From contig NZ_PXYJ01000001.1 of the NCBI RefSeq assembly GCF_003012815.1, forward strand, positions 930,001 through 994,000: DNA of 64,000 bases, written 5' to 3'. Within the stretch, counting starts at the first letter, position 1; each line of letters begins with the position of its first letter. This DNA is from Allosphingosinicella vermicomposti (GTDB lineage Bacteria; Pseudomonadota; Alphaproteobacteria; Sphingomonadales; Sphingomonadaceae). This document shows positions 37,636 to 47,052 of this stretch, in pieces. Position numbers and translations under genes: made by a program. Under the pieces are notes generated by a model. That model had not been told where the DNA came from. It worked only from the letters and a program-made list of their open reading frames with translations, and searched no databases.

Positions 37636-38378
37636 CCGCCACGGCGAGCGCGCCGCAGCCGGAGGGTGGCGGCGCCGATCCTTCCGTTCCGCGCCACGTC
37701 GCCATCATCATGGACGGCAACGGCCGCTGGGCGAAGAAGCGCGGCTTGCCGCGCGCCGCCGGGCACAAAGCGGGCGCGGAATCCGTCCGCAAGGTGCTGA
37801 AGGCGGCGGGGGAGTCGGGCGTTCAATGCCTTACCCTCTACGCTTTCTCTTCGGAAAACTGGCGCCGCCCGGAAACCGAGATCAACGACCTGATGGGCCT
37901 GCTCCGCTTTTATCTGAAGGCGGAGTTGAGCGCGCTGCACAAGCAGGGTGTGCGGATCAAGATTATCGGTGATTACAAAGTCTTCCCAGCTGATATTGTG
38001 AAGATGCTCGAAGAGGCGATGGCGCTGACGGCCGCCAATAGCCGCCTCACTTTGGCGGTCGCACTGAACTACGGATCGCGCGCCGAAATGACCCGCGTGG
38101 TGCGTACCCTTGCGGACCGCATCGCGAAGGGCGAGGTTGCCGCCGACGCCGTGGATGAAGCCGCGATCGACCGTGAACTCTACACTGCGGATCTGCCGCC
38201 GCTTGATCTTCTCATCCGCACCTCAGGCGAATGCCGCCTGTCCAACTTCCTGCTCTGGCAGGCGGCCTATGCCGAGATGCTGTTCGTCGACACGCTCTGG
38301 CCCGATTTCGACGGCGATGCTTTCCGCGCCGCCATTAGCGATTTCGCCCGCCGCGAGCGCCGCTACGGTGGTTTGTGA
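37632..38378 (+). CDS. uppS: Undecaprenyl diphosphate synthase (cis-prenyltransferase)
   Basis: A 248-residue cis-isoprenyl transferase that builds the C55 carrier for peptidoglycan. The catalytic Asp is in [20 protein letters not shown], the S/T-rich loop in [18 protein letters not shown] and the pyrophosphate-binding arginines in [17 protein letters not shown]. Note SNFL where many have S-N-F-L-L-W-Q, unchanged. Start is GTG 37632, overlapping frr by four bases. Confidence 0.97.
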   Translation: MTATASAPQPEGGGADPSVPRHVAIIMDGNGRWAKKRGLPRAAGHKAGAESVRKVLKAAGESGVQCLTLYAFSSENWRRPETEINDLMGLLRFYLKAELSALHKQGVRIKIIGDYKVFPADIVKMLEEAMALTAANSRLTLAVALNYGSRAEMTRVVRTLADRIAKGEVAADAVDEAAIDRELYTADLPPLDLLIRTSGECRLSNFLLWQAAYAEMLFVDTLWPDFDGDAFRAAISDFARRERRYGGL

Positions 38379-39169
38379 CGGATAAGGCCGCGAAGCCCGC
38401 ATCCGACCTTCCGGTCCGCGCCGCGGCGGGGATCGTCATGATCGCGGTCGCGGTCGCCGCCGTCTATTTCGGCGGCTGGCCCTTCCGCATCCTGGTCGCG
38501 CTCGCCGCTGCAGTGATGATCGCGGAATGGAGCGAGATGCACCGCATCGCGCGCCATTGGTCCCGTGCGGCCTCGCTCGGGGTGGGGGCCTTCCTGCTCG
38601 TCGCACCCGCTTTCGTTCTTCTCGACGATGGCCTGTCGCCGCTGATCGAGTGGGTGCCGATCCTCCTGCTGGGGTTGGCAATTACCCTCGGCGCCGCAAG
38701 TCGGCGCGTCACCCTGGCGGGCGGTATCCTCTATGTCGGCATTCCGTCCTTCGCTCTTTTGCTCCTCAATTGGCTGTCCTGGCAGGCGGTGTTCTGGGCG
38801 CTGGTCGTCACCTGGGCGACCGACATCTTCGCATATTTTGCGGGCCGCTCCATCGGCGGTCCCAAGCTCGCCCCGCGCGTCAGCCCGAACAAGACTTGGG
38901 CGGGGCTGATTGGCGGCATGTTGGGGGCAGGGGTGTGCGGCGCTCTGGTCGCGATCCTGTTCAAGCTTCCCCTCATATTCCTCTACGCAGGTGCCCTGAT
39001 GGGCCTCATCGCCCAGCTTGGCGATCTTTATGAAAGCTGGCTGAAGCGCAGGGCAGGGGTGAAGGATAGCGGCTCGCTCCTTCCCGGCCATGGCGGCGTG
39101 CTGGACCGCCTCGACGGTCTTCTCCCCGTTGCCGTCGCCACGCTCGCTTTGGCTGCGTTTAAATTTTGA
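38375..39169 (+). CDS. cdsA: Phosphatidate cytidylyltransferase
   Basis: A 264-residue inner-membrane enzyme making CDP-diacylglycerol, the precursor used by pssA. Seven to eight hydrophobic segments are present. The C-terminal family signature S-P-N-K-T-W-A-G-L-I-G-G begins near residue 169, with the metal-site D in KDSGSLLPGHGGVLDRLDGL near 230-250. Start is GTG, overlapping uppS by four bases; the stop overlaps dxr by one. Confidence 0.96.
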   Translation: MTDKAAKPASDLPVRAAAGIVMIAVAVAAVYFGGWPFRILVALAAAVMIAEWSEMHRIARHWSRAASLGVGAFLLVAPAFVLLDDGLSPLIEWVPILLLGLAITLGAASRRVTLAGGILYVGIPSFALLLLNWLSWQAVFWALVVTWATDIFAYFAGRSIGGPKLAPRVSPNKTWAGLIGGMLGAGVCGALVAILFKLPLIFLYAGALMGLIAQLGDLYESWLKRRAGVKDSGSLLPGHGGVLDRLDGLLPVAVATLALAAFKF

Positions 39170-40329
39170 TGCCGCGCACCGTCACCATCCTCGGCGCGAC
39201 GGGATCGGTGGGCACATCGACCCTCGATCTCATCGAACGCAATCGCGACGCCTATGATGTGCTCGCGCTCACCGCCAACACCGACGCCGATGGCCTCGCT
39301 CAGGCTGCCAAGCGCGTTGGTGCCAAACGCGCCGTCGTCGCCGACGAGAGGCAGCTCGAAACCCTGAAGGCCAATCTCGTAGGAACGGGCATCGAAGCCG
39401 CTGCGGGTGAGGATGAAGTCGTCGAGGCCGCGCGCATGGGCGCCGACTGGACCATGGCCGCCATCGTCGGCTGTGCGGGCCTTCGCCCCGTGATGGCCGC
39501 GCTCCAGGGCGGAAAAACTGTGGCGCTCGCCAATAAGGAGTCGCTCGTCTCGGCGGGCACGATCATGACGCAGGCGGCGCGCGCGAGCGGCGCGACACTG
39601 CTTCCGGTTGATTCCGAACATAATGCCATCTTCCAGTGCTTCGACCCGGCGCAGGCTGACAGGGTCGGCCGCATCATCCTGACCGCAAGCGGCGGGCCGT
39701 TCCGGACCTGGGGCCGCGAGCAAATGGCGTCCGTCACGCCCGAACAGGCGGTCGCGCATCCCAATTGGTCGATGGGCGCCAAAATCTCCGTCGATTCCGC
39801 CACCCTGATGAACAAGGGGTTGGAGCTGATCGAGGCCTTCCATCTCTTCCCGTTGGAGGCAGAGGCATTCGACGTCGTCGTCCATCCGCAATCGGTCATC
39901 CATTCGCTGGTGGAATATGTCGACGGCTCGGTCCTCGCCCAGCTCGGCTCCCCGGACATGCGCATCCCGATCGCTTATGCGCTCGGTTGGCCGGAGCGGA
40001 TCGAAACGCCCTGCCAGCGCCTCAACCTCGTCGAAATCGCCAATTTGAGCTTCGAAGCGCCGGACACGGATCGCTTCCCGGCCTTGGCCCTGGCACGCGA
40101 AGCCCTGATAGCGGGAGGCGCCAAGCCCGCCATTCTCAACGCGGCCAATGAAATCGCCGTCGCGGCTTTTCTCGACAATCGCATCGCGTTCCTCGATATT
40201 GCCACAATCGTCCGTGAGACAATGGACGCCCTCGATCCCGCGCCACCCAGCGATCTGGACGGTGTGTTCGAGGTGGATAAAGCCGCAAGAGGGGAAGCGG
40301 CGCGCATCGCGAGAGAGTATAGTCGTTGA
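39169..40329 (+). CDS. dxr: 1-deoxy-D-xylulose-5-phosphate reductoisomerase
   Basis: A 386-residue enzyme of the MEP isoprenoid pathway. The NADPH fingerprint GATGSVGTSTLDLI is at residues 8-21. The metal and substrate segments ANKESLVSAG, LPVDSEHNAIFQ and the flexible-loop region with GPFRTW are present, then SATLMNKGLELIEAFHLF and HPQSVIHS. ATG 39169 overlaps the cdsA stop (TGATG). Upstream TTG 39166 would add one residue only. Confidence 0.98.
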   Translation: MPRTVTILGATGSVGTSTLDLIERNRDAYDVLALTANTDADGLAQAAKRVGAKRAVVADERQLETLKANLVGTGIEAAAGEDEVVEAARMGADWTMAAIVGCAGLRPVMAALQGGKTVALANKESLVSAGTIMTQAARASGATLLPVDSEHNAIFQCFDPAQADRVGRIILTASGGPFRTWGREQMASVTPEQAVAHPNWSMGAKISVDSATLMNKGLELIEAFHLFPLEAEAFDVVVHPQSVIHSLVEYVDGSVLAQLGSPDMRIPIAYALGWPERIETPCQRLNLVEIANLSFEAPDTDRFPALALAREALIAGGAKPAILNAANEIAVAAFLDNRIAFLDIATIVRETMDALDPAPPSDLDGVFEVDKAARGEAARIAREYSR

Positions 40330-41438
40330 CGCCAACCTATCCCGGCCTTCCGCTCACGATACTGAGCTTCATTCTCGTCATCGGCCCGCTCGTTTTCGTC
40401 CATGAAATGGGCCATTATCTCCTCGGCCGCTGGTTCGGCGTAAAGGCCGAAACCTTCTCCATCGGCTTCGGCCGCGAAATCCTCGGATGGACGGACAAGA
40501 AGGGCACGCGCTGGAAAATCGGTTGGCTCCCGCTCGGAGGCTATGTCCGCTTCAAGGGCGAAATGACGGTGAGCGCCGTGTCCGCGCAATTGACGTCCGG
40601 CGAAGACCGGTCGGACAGTTTTGAGACCAAGCCCCCCTGGCAGCGCTTTCTGATCGTCGCGGCGGGCCCGATCACCAACTTGGCCCTCGCCATCATCATC
40701 TTCATCGGTGCCTTCTCGATCACGGGTCTGCCGACAACGCCGCCGATCATCGCGGGCGTCGTCAAAAACAGCGTGGCAGACGAGGCCGGGCTTTTGCCCC
40801 ATGATCACATCACCGCGATTGACGACCGCGCGATCGAAACCTTCGCCGAATTGCGAGCGATCGTCAGTCTGCGCCCGGATCAGCCGGTCGCGCTGACGGT
40901 GGACCGCGGCGGCCGGACGCTGAACATAGACGTAACGCCGGAACGCCGCAGCGAATATGGCCAGTCGATCGGATCGATCGGCATCATATCGGGCCCTTAT
41001 GTGCTTGAAAAGGCGGGGACGGCACAGGTCATGACGGCCGCCTTCGTGCAGACCGGCGACGTCATCTCTTCGATGATTGTCTATCTGAAGCAGATCGTTA
41101 GCGGCGCTCGTTCGGCAAGCGAAATGGGCGGCCCGCTCAAGATCGCGCAAATTTCTGGCGAGCAGGTGACGGCCGGGTGGCTCAACTTCCTCCTCTTCGC
41201 CGCGCTCATCTCGATTAATCTGGGATTCATCAACCTGTTGCCAGTGCCGATGCTGGATGGCGGCTATCTCGTCCTTTACGCTGTGGAGGCCGTGCGGCGC
41301 CGTCCGGTATCGGAACGTGTCCAGGAATATGCCCTTCGCGTGGGGCTGGCGATGATGGTGACGCTGATGTTGTTCGTGACCGCGAACGATCTGGCCTCTT
41401 TTGGGCTGTGGTCGAAGCTTCGCGGGTTGATCGGGTGA
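40326..41438 (+). CDS. rseP: RIP metalloprotease RseP
   Basis: A 370-residue site-2 protease. The zinc motif is H26-E-M-G-H30 in the first membrane helix, and the distal Asp is in NLLPVPMLDGGYLVLY. A periplasmic PDZ region lies at about residues 125-215. RseP cuts anti-sigma factors within the membrane in envelope stress and removes signal-peptide remnants. Start is TTG 40326, overlapping dxr by four bases. It precedes bamA, as in most proteobacteria. Confidence 0.97.
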   Translation: MTPTYPGLPLTILSFILVIGPLVFVHEMGHYLLGRWFGVKAETFSIGFGREILGWTDKKGTRWKIGWLPLGGYVRFKGEMTVSAVSAQLTSGEDRSDSFETKPPWQRFLIVAAGPITNLALAIIIFIGAFSITGLPTTPPIIAGVVKNSVADEAGLLPHDHITAIDDRAIETFAELRAIVSLRPDQPVALTVDRGGRTLNIDVTPERRSEYGQSIGSIGIISGPYVLEKAGTAQVMTAAFVQTGDVISSMIVYLKQIVSGARSASEMGGPLKIAQISGEQVTAGWLNFLLFAALISINLGFINLLPVPMLDGGYLVLYAVEAVRRRPVSERVQEYALRVGLAMMVTLMLFVTANDLASFGLWSKLRGLIG

Positions 41439-41514
41439 CGATGTTGAGGCAGGGCGTGACAATACAGGGAATCTCGCGCCGGATGACGGCGCATTGCATG
41501 AAGGGCGGGGACGC

Positions 41515-44193
41515 GTGACAGCGATCAAGACCATTTCTCATCGTCGGCAAATGTGCACGATGTTTCTGCTTGGAACGGCGTTAGGCGGCCTCACCGCACC
41601 CGCGCTCGCCCAAAATGCGTCCGCGCCTGCGCAGCAGGCTCCGGTCGTCGTGCCGACGCCCGCGCCGGTGGAAACCATCCGCTCGATCACGGTCACGGGA
41701 AATCAGCGCCTCGAGGCTGAAACGGTGATCTCCTACATGCCGCTCCGCGTGGGCGAGCCTTATTCCGCCGCACGTGGCGACGAAGCCCTTCGCGCCCTTT
41801 ACGCGACCGAGCTTTTTGCCGACGCCCAGATCCGCAACAACAATGGCGCAATCACCATCGAAGTGCGCGAAAATCCGGTGATCAACCGTATCATCCTGGA
41901 AGGCAACAAGCGCCTGAAGGATGACAAGATCAACCCGGAAATCCGCCTGTCGCCGCGGCAAATCTTTACGCGGACCAAGGCGCGCGCCGACGTTGCCCGC
42001 ATCGTCGAACTCTATCGCCGCCAGGGCCGCTTCGGCGCGACCGTCGAACCGAAGATCGTCCAACTCGATCAAAATCGCGTCGATGTCGTGTTCGAAATCA
42101 ATGAAGGGCCGCGCTCGAAGATTCGCCAGATCAATATTCTGGGGAATGACAAGTTCACGGACGGCGAATTGCGCTCCGAAATGGTGACGAAGCAGTCGCG
42201 CTTCTTCCGTTTCTTCAGTTCCAGCGATGTCTACGATCCCGATCGTCTCGCGTTCGATCAGCAGAAGCTGCGTCAATTCTATCTGACCGAAGGCTATGCC
42301 GATTTCCGCGTTGTGTCCGCCGTCGCCGAACTCACCGCCGACAAGCGCGACTTCATCATCACCTATGTGGTGGAAGAGGGCGAGCGCTACAAATTCGGTG
42401 ACGTCGCCGTCGAAAGCGAAATCCGCGATTTCTCGGGCGAGGCGCTTCAGCGCACTTTGCCGATGAAAAGCGGCGACTGGTATAATGCCAAGCAGGTCGA
42501 GGACGCTGTCACCAGCCTCAACGAAACGGCCGGCCTCTTCGGCTACGCTTTCGCTGACGTACAGCCCAACATCAAACGCAATGCCGAAGACAGGACGATG
42601 GCGATCACCTTCCAGGTGGCTCAGGCGCCGCGCGTCTATGTCGAGCGTATCGACATTAACGGCAACACCATCACGCGCGACAAGGTGATCCGCCGCGAAT
42701 TCCGTCTCGCGGAAGGCGATCCGTTCAATTCGATCCGCGTCAAGCGTTCGCGCGACCGCATTCAATCGCTCGGCTATTTCCAGGAAAATCTGGAGATCGA
42801 ACAGCAGCCGGGCTCGTCGCCCGACCGCGTCGTGCTCGTCACCAATGTCGAGGAAAAGCCCACGGGCGAACTCAACGTCTCGGCCGGCTTCTCCAGCCTT
42901 GAGCGTTTTCTCGTCAACCTGTCGATCACACAGCGCAATTTCATGGGCAAGGGCCAGTTGCTCCGCGCCGCCGTCAATTATTCGAGCTATTCGAAGTCGG
43001 CGGAACTGAGCTTCACCGAACCCTATCTGTTCGATCGCAACATTGCGGTTGGCGGCGACATCTTCCGCCGCGACTATCGCAACTTCAATTTCGTCAACAA
43101 TAATCGCAACACGACCTACGAAAATATCACGACGGGCGGGCAGCTGCGTCTGGGCTTTCCGATCACCGAATATCTTCAGGGCGCGATCCGCTATGGCCTG
43201 AGCTATGACGAGGTGAGCCTTGCCGACAGCTTCTATTCCGATCTCGATGGCGACGGCGACCGTGAGTGTGATCCCTTGCAGGCCGGCCGTTATCTCTGCG
43301 ACGTGATCGGCGACCGCCTGACCTCGTCTATCGGCTATACCCTTGCTTATAGCACGCTCAACAACAGCATCCGTCCGACGCGCGGCGAGCGGATCAGCCT
43401 CAGCCAGGATTTTGCCGGCCTTGGCGGCGACACGCACTATCTGCGTACGCGCCTCAACAGCGCTAAATATTGGGGCATCGGCAGCGGCTTCATCCTCTCG
43501 GCCAGCCTTGAGGGCGGCTATATTCGCAGCTTCGAAAAGCCGGACGAGCCGGGCGTCGATTCTGTGCGCCTCACCGACCGCTTCTTCCTCGGCGAACCGC
43601 AAATTCGCGGCTTCGACATTCGCGGCGTCGGCCCGCGCATCCTGCGTCAGCGCTACAGCGGGGTGGATGATGACGGCAATCCTGTCCTCCTTACGGACCG
43701 TGATCAGACCAGCGACGACGCGATTGGCGGCCGCGCTTATTACCTTGGCCGTGTCGAGCTCGAAATTCCGCTCGGTTCAGGGGCGCGCGAAATGGGCCTT
43801 CGCCCGTCGGCCTTCATCGATATCGGCTCGGTCTTCGGCGTCGAAGATCCGGTTGTGAACGATTACCGGCCGGGCGATCCGCGCCTGGATCGGAATATCC
43901 TCAATTCCGAAGGCCTGCGTCAGTGCGTGCCGACCGGCGGCGGCACGCCGACGTCGATCCCGAACGATGCCAGCGGGTGCCCCGCGGGAACATCGCTTCT
44001 GGCCTTGCCGTCGGTCAGCCCGTTCAAGGAAACCTTCCTTGGAGATACGTGGAAACCGCGCATCTCGATCGGTTTCGGCGTCAATTGGAACTCCCCGTTC
44101 GGTCCGTTCAGGATCGATATCGCTAAAGCCCTTGTAAAGTATAAGGGCGATGACACTAAACTCTTCGCATTCAACGTAGGGACTGCATTCTGA
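41515..44193 (+). CDS. bamA: Outer membrane protein assembly factor BamA
   Basis: An 892-residue protein if started at GTG 41515, which has GGCGGGGAC upstream; the open frame also allows TTG 41494. A signal sequence (TMFLLGTALGGLTAPALA) is followed by five POTRA domains (about residues 55-460; the ETIRSITVTGNQRLE start is typical) and a 16-strand barrel. The barrel has the VRGF-like segment IRGFDIRGVGPR and the C-terminal strand ends in F. BamA folds barrel proteins into the outer membrane. Its stop overlaps the skp gene by one base. Confidence 0.97.
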   Translation: MTAIKTISHRRQMCTMFLLGTALGGLTAPALAQNASAPAQQAPVVVPTPAPVETIRSITVTGNQRLEAETVISYMPLRVGEPYSAARGDEALRALYATELFADAQIRNNNGAITIEVRENPVINRIILEGNKRLKDDKINPEIRLSPRQIFTRTKARADVARIVELYRRQGRFGATVEPKIVQLDQNRVDVVFEINEGPRSKIRQINILGNDKFTDGELRSEMVTKQSRFFRFFSSSDVYDPDRLAFDQQKLRQFYLTEGYADFRVVSAVAELTADKRDFIITYVVEEGERYKFGDVAVESEIRDFSGEALQRTLPMKSGDWYNAKQVEDAVTSLNETAGLFGYAFADVQPNIKRNAEDRTMAITFQVAQAPRVYVERIDINGNTITRDKVIRREFRLAEGDPFNSIRVKRSRDRIQSLGYFQENLEIEQQPGSSPDRVVLVTNVEEKPTGELNVSAGFSSLERFLVNLSITQRNFMGKGQLLRAAVNYSSYSKSAELSFTEPYLFDRNIAVGGDIFRRDYRNFNFVNNNRNTTYENITTGGQLRLGFPITEYLQGAIRYGLSYDEVSLADSFYSDLDGDGDRECDPLQAGRYLCDVIGDRLTSSIGYTLAYSTLNNSIRPTRGERISLSQDFAGLGGDTHYLRTRLNSAKYWGIGSGFILSASLEGGYIRSFEKPDEPGVDSVRLTDRFFLGEPQIRGFDIRGVGPRILRQRYSGVDDDGNPVLLTDRDQTSDDAIGGRAYYLGRVELEIPLGSGAREMGLRPSAFIDIGSVFGVEDPVVNDYRPGDPRLDRNILNSEGLRQCVPTGGGTPTSIPNDASGCPAGTSLLALPSVSPFKETFLGDTWKPRISIGFGVNWNSPFGPFRIDIAKALVKYKGDDTKLFAFNVGTAF

Positions 44194-44783
44194 TGAAAAA
44201 GCTTCTTCTCGGCGCGGCCGCTCTGGCCGCCATCGTTCCCGCCGCCGCTCCGGCGCAGCGCCTCAGTCCGGCGGTTGTCGCCGTGGTCGACACACAGCGC
44301 ATCTTTGCCGAATGCACCGCATGCCGCGCGGCGCAGACGCAGCTGCAGACGCAGCTCGACACGCTCCGCACCCGCGCCCAGACGCTCGGCCAGCCGCTTC
44401 AGACCGAAGCGCAGTCGATCCAGCAGGCCGTTGCCGCCCTTAACGGCAAGCAGCCGGACGCCGCTCTTCAGCAGCGCGCGCAGTCGCTCCAGACCCGCCA
44501 GACCCAGGCGAACCAGGAAATCCAGCAGGGTGAACAGAATATCCGTTCGACCCAGGCTCACGTCGCGCAGCAGATCACGCAGCGCCTTAACCCGATCATC
44601 AACACCGTGATGCAGAGCCGCAACGCGACCGTCGTGCTCGACAAGGGTAACACCTTGGCCGCCTCGGCCTCGATCGACGTCACCAACGACGTTCTCGCGC
44701 AGCTCAACCAGCAGCTGCCGTCGGTCAGCGTGACCCCGCTGCCGCAGCAGCAGCCGGCACAAGCCCAGCCCACCGGCCGGTGA
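44193..44783 (+). CDS. skp: OmpH/Skp-family periplasmic chaperone
   Basis: A 196-residue exported protein. The signal peptide ([20 protein letters not shown]) is followed by [20 protein letters not shown], the usual start of Skp, and a long helical hairpin very rich in Gln and Ala (residues about 50-150). The C-terminal tail is Gln/Pro-rich. Skp trimers hold unfolded outer-membrane proteins for BamA. Two cysteines (C-T-A-C) near residue 47 are unusual for the family. ATG overlaps the bamA stop; the stop overlaps fabZ by four bases. Confidence 0.9.
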   Translation: MKKLLLGAAALAAIVPAAAPAQRLSPAVVAVVDTQRIFAECTACRAAQTQLQTQLDTLRTRAQTLGQPLQTEAQSIQQAVAALNGKQPDAALQQRAQSLQTRQTQANQEIQQGEQNIRSTQAHVAQQITQRLNPIINTVMQSRNATVVLDKGNTLAASASIDVTNDVLAQLNQQLPSVSVTPLPQQQPAQAQPTGR

Positions 44784-45259
44784 GCACCGAAGGAGAGGCA
44801 CGCGCAGCCGTCGGCCCGCTGGATATCCGGCGGGTGATGGCGGCGTTGCCGCATCGTTATCCAATGCTTTTGGTCGACCGTGTCGAGGAGATTATCCCCG
44901 ACCGGTCGATCCGGGCCTTGAAGGCGGTGACGATCAACGAAGATTTCTTCAACGGCCATTTTCCGGGCCGCCCGATCATGCCGGGCGTGCTGATCGTCGA
45001 GGCGCTGGCGCAGGCCGCAGGCGTGCTCGCCGTTGAATCGCTCGACCTCGCGGGCTCTGGCAAGCTCGTCTATTTCATGGCGATCGAAGGCGCGAAGTTC
45101 CGCAATCCGGTCGAGCCGGGCTGCCTTTTGAACCTCGAAGTCGAATTCGTACAGAAGCGCAGCAGCGTCTGCAAATTCGCGGGTAAGGCGCTCGTCGACG
45201 GCAAAGTCGTCGCCGAAGCCAATTTCACCGCCATGATCGCTGATCCGCCCGCCGCCTAA
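44780..45259 (+). CDS. fabZ: 3-hydroxyacyl-[acyl-carrier-protein] dehydratase FabZ
   Basis: A 159-residue hotdog-fold dehydratase of fatty acid elongation. The active site has H60 in [20 protein letters not shown] and E74 in the same helix. [12 protein letters not shown] near residue 25 is also typical. Start is GTG 44780, coupled to skp. In LPS-making proteobacteria lpxD sits between skp and fabZ, and lpxA/lpxB follow; here none of them is present. Confidence 0.97.
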   Translation: MSTEGEARAAVGPLDIRRVMAALPHRYPMLLVDRVEEIIPDRSIRALKAVTINEDFFNGHFPGRPIMPGVLIVEALAQAAGVLAVESLDLAGSGKLVYFMAIEGAKFRNPVEPGCLLNLEVEFVQKRSSVCKFAGKALVDGKVVAEANFTAMIADPPAA

Positions 45260-45290
45260 GCGGAAGGTAGGAGTTAGCAAACCAAACATC

Positions 45291-45361
45291 ACCGCTAGTC
45301 CTGAGCCTGTCAAAGGACGGTCCGGTTTGAACCGGGCTTCGACAAGCTCAGCCCTAGCGGT
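45291..45361. repeat. Interspersed palindromic repeat, family D, full unit after fabZ
   Basis: ACCGCTAGTCCTGAGCCTGT at one end and a matching inverted AGCTCAGCCCTAGCGGT at the other, around CGGTCCGGTTTGAACCGGGC. The outer arms pair as CCGCTAG / CTAGCGG. It lies in the gap between the convergent fabZ and B12 ATPase genes and may end both transcripts. Confidence 0.8.
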
Positions 45362-45382
45362 AATGATATTTGAGATTCCAGC

Positions 45383-46090
45383 CTAAGCTTCCCTCCATCC
45401 ACCACCCGACTGGCGAACCCCGAAAACCTCGGGAATGTGCGGACTGCTCAAAACCTCGTTAGGCACACCGTCCGCGACCACCCTGCCTCTCTCCATCACG
45501 ACCAGCCGGTCGGCATAAGCCGCAGCCATGTCGAAATCGTGCACCGCGATCAGCACCGCGCGCCCGGCCTCATGCGCTTCGTCCCGTAGCCGCTCCATCA
45601 TCCGGATCTTCCACAGCGGATCGAGGTTCGCCGTCGGCTCGTCGAGCAGCAGCACCTTAGGCTCGGCAATCAGCGCCCGCGCCAGCAGTACACGCGCCCG
45701 CTCGCCGGTGGACAGCCTATCCATCCGGCGCTCCGCCAATTCGGTGAGGCCAAGCGAGGCAAGCAAAGCATTCAGTCCGTCTCCGACAGCACCGGCGGCC
45801 CCCAGCGCCACGACGTCCCGCGCGCATAGCGGCCAGGCGATATCGCGCGATGCCGGCAAATAGGCGAGCGTCCGCGCCCGCTGCTCAGGCGCCAACCGGT
45901 CGACATCGCGGCCCTCCACCTCCACGGCACCAGCAGGCTTTCCGATCCGCGCAAGCGCGTGGAGAAGGCTCGTCTTGCCGCTGCCATTGGGCCCAATCAG
46001 GCACGTCACCTTGCCCGCCCCCAGCTGGAAATCAGCCGGTTCCAACCGGCCCGGCAGCGCCACGGCGCGTGCGCTCAGCATCATCGTCAT
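45383..46090 (-). CDS. btuD: ABC transporter ATPase, vitamin B12 import (BtuD-type)
   Basis: A 235-residue nucleotide-binding subunit. Walker A is GPNGSGKT near residue 33, the signature is LSTGERARVLLARAL, and Walker B is KVLLLDEPTANLD; the switch His follows in IAVHDFDMA. ATG 46090 overlaps the permease stop (ATGA), showing translational coupling. The assignment to B12 instead of iron-siderophore import rests on the cobalamin riboswitch in front of the three-gene unit; the ATPase alone could not tell them apart. Confidence 0.85.
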   Translation of the reverse strand: MTMMLSARAVALPGRLEPADFQLGAGKVTCLIGPNGSGKTSLLHALARIGKPAGAVEVEGRDVDRLAPEQRARTLAYLPASRDIAWPLCARDVVALGAAGAVGDGLNALLASLGLTELAERRMDRLSTGERARVLLARALIAEPKVLLLDEPTANLDPLWKIRMMERLRDEAHEAGRAVLIAVHDFDMAAAYADRLVVMERGRVVADGVPNEVLSSPHIPEVFGVRQSGGGWREA

Positions 46091-47052
46091 CGCGCCAGCC
46101 TCCAGCGCATATGAAGGACAAGCGCGAGGAAGAATGGGGCGCCCAGGATCGCTGTGACCACGCCCAAGGGCAAAGTCCGTCCCATCGGCGCCAGCCGCGT
46201 GAACAGGTCCGCGCCAAGGAGCAGCGCGCCGCCGATCAGCGCCGAAGGCAGGATCGCCCGCCCCGGATGTCCCGCCACCAGTTTGCGCGCGAAAAATGGT
46301 CCGACAAGCCCCACGAAACCCACCGCCCCGCACACCGCCACGCAAGCGCCGACGCCAAGCGCCGCAAGGCTGATCACCGCAACCCGCAGGCGCTGGACGT
46401 CATGGCCCAGCGATTGCGCAACCTCTTCACCCACCGCCAGCGCATCGAGCGCCCCGGACAGCCGTGCGAGCAGGGCGATGGTGAGGAGCCCCGGCACCGC
46501 CGCGAAGGCCGCCTGCGCAAAGCTCCGGTCGACGATCGATCCCATCAGCCAGTCATAGGCATCGTAAAAAGCGAAGGGGGAGGGGGCGAGCGCCAGCGCG
46601 AGGGTCGTCAGCGCCCCGGTCAGCGCGCTGATCGCCAGTCCCGCAAGCAGCACCGTCGCCGTCTCGGCGCGCGGCCCCGCCAACAGAAGCAATGCCCCAA
46701 GCGCCGCCAGCGCCCCCGCCACCGCGCCTAAGGAAATGGCAATGGGCGTCGAGAGCCCGATCAGATAGGCGGTAACAACCGCGCCAAATGCCGCACCGCT
46801 GCTCGCCCCGGTCAGATCGGGAGAGGCCAGCGGATTGGCGAACAAAGCCTGGATCGCCGCGCCCGAAGCCGCCAGCACCCCGCCGTATACCAAAGCGAGC
46901 ACCGCGCGCGGCAACCGCAACTCCACGATCAACGCGCCGGCAAGCCCGCGGTCCTCCCCGATCAGGCTCGCCACGATGTCCCAAGGCAAGGCCAAAGACA
47001 GCAGGAAGAGGGCGAGGGTCAAAACCCCCAACAGGATCAGCCGCCGCCTCAT
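46087..47052 (-). CDS. btuC: ABC transporter permease, FecCD family (BtuC-type)
   Basis: A 321-residue inner-membrane permease starting at ATG 47052, which overlaps the binding-protein stop by four bases. About ten hydrophobic helices are seen. FecCD markers: L-R-L-P-R-A-V-L-A-L-V-Y-G (residues about 48-60), ALFANPLASPDLTGASSGAA, and GFVGLVGPFFARKLVAGHPG, where the cytosolic coupling helix lies. The upstream frame up to 47109 is inside the binding-protein gene and is not used. Confidence 0.9.
   Translation of the reverse strand: MRRRLILLGVLTLALFLLSLALPWDIVASLIGEDRGLAGALIVELRLPRAVLALVYGGVLAASGAAIQALFANPLASPDLTGASSGAAFGAVVTAYLIGLSTPIAISLGAVAGALAALGALLLLAGPRAETATVLLAGLAISALTGALTTLALALAPSPFAFYDAYDWLMGSIVDRSFAQAAFAAVPGLLTIALLARLSGALDALAVGEEVAQSLGHDVQRLRVAVISLAALGVGACVAVCGAVGFVGLVGPFFARKLVAGHPGRAILPSALIGGALLLGADLFTRLAPMGRTLPLGVVTAILGAPFFLALVLHMRWRLAR

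Noticed and set aside
39975-41534. 519-residue minus-strand frame opposite dxr and rseP
   Set aside because: Crosses the dxr-rseP boundary and shows no domain; both plus-strand genes have catalytic motifs.
41581-43602. 673-residue open frame on the minus strand opposite bamA
   Set aside because: It lies wholly antisense to a clear BamA with POTRA and barrel features, has no recognisable domain, and long antisense frames are usual in GC-rich codon-biased genes.
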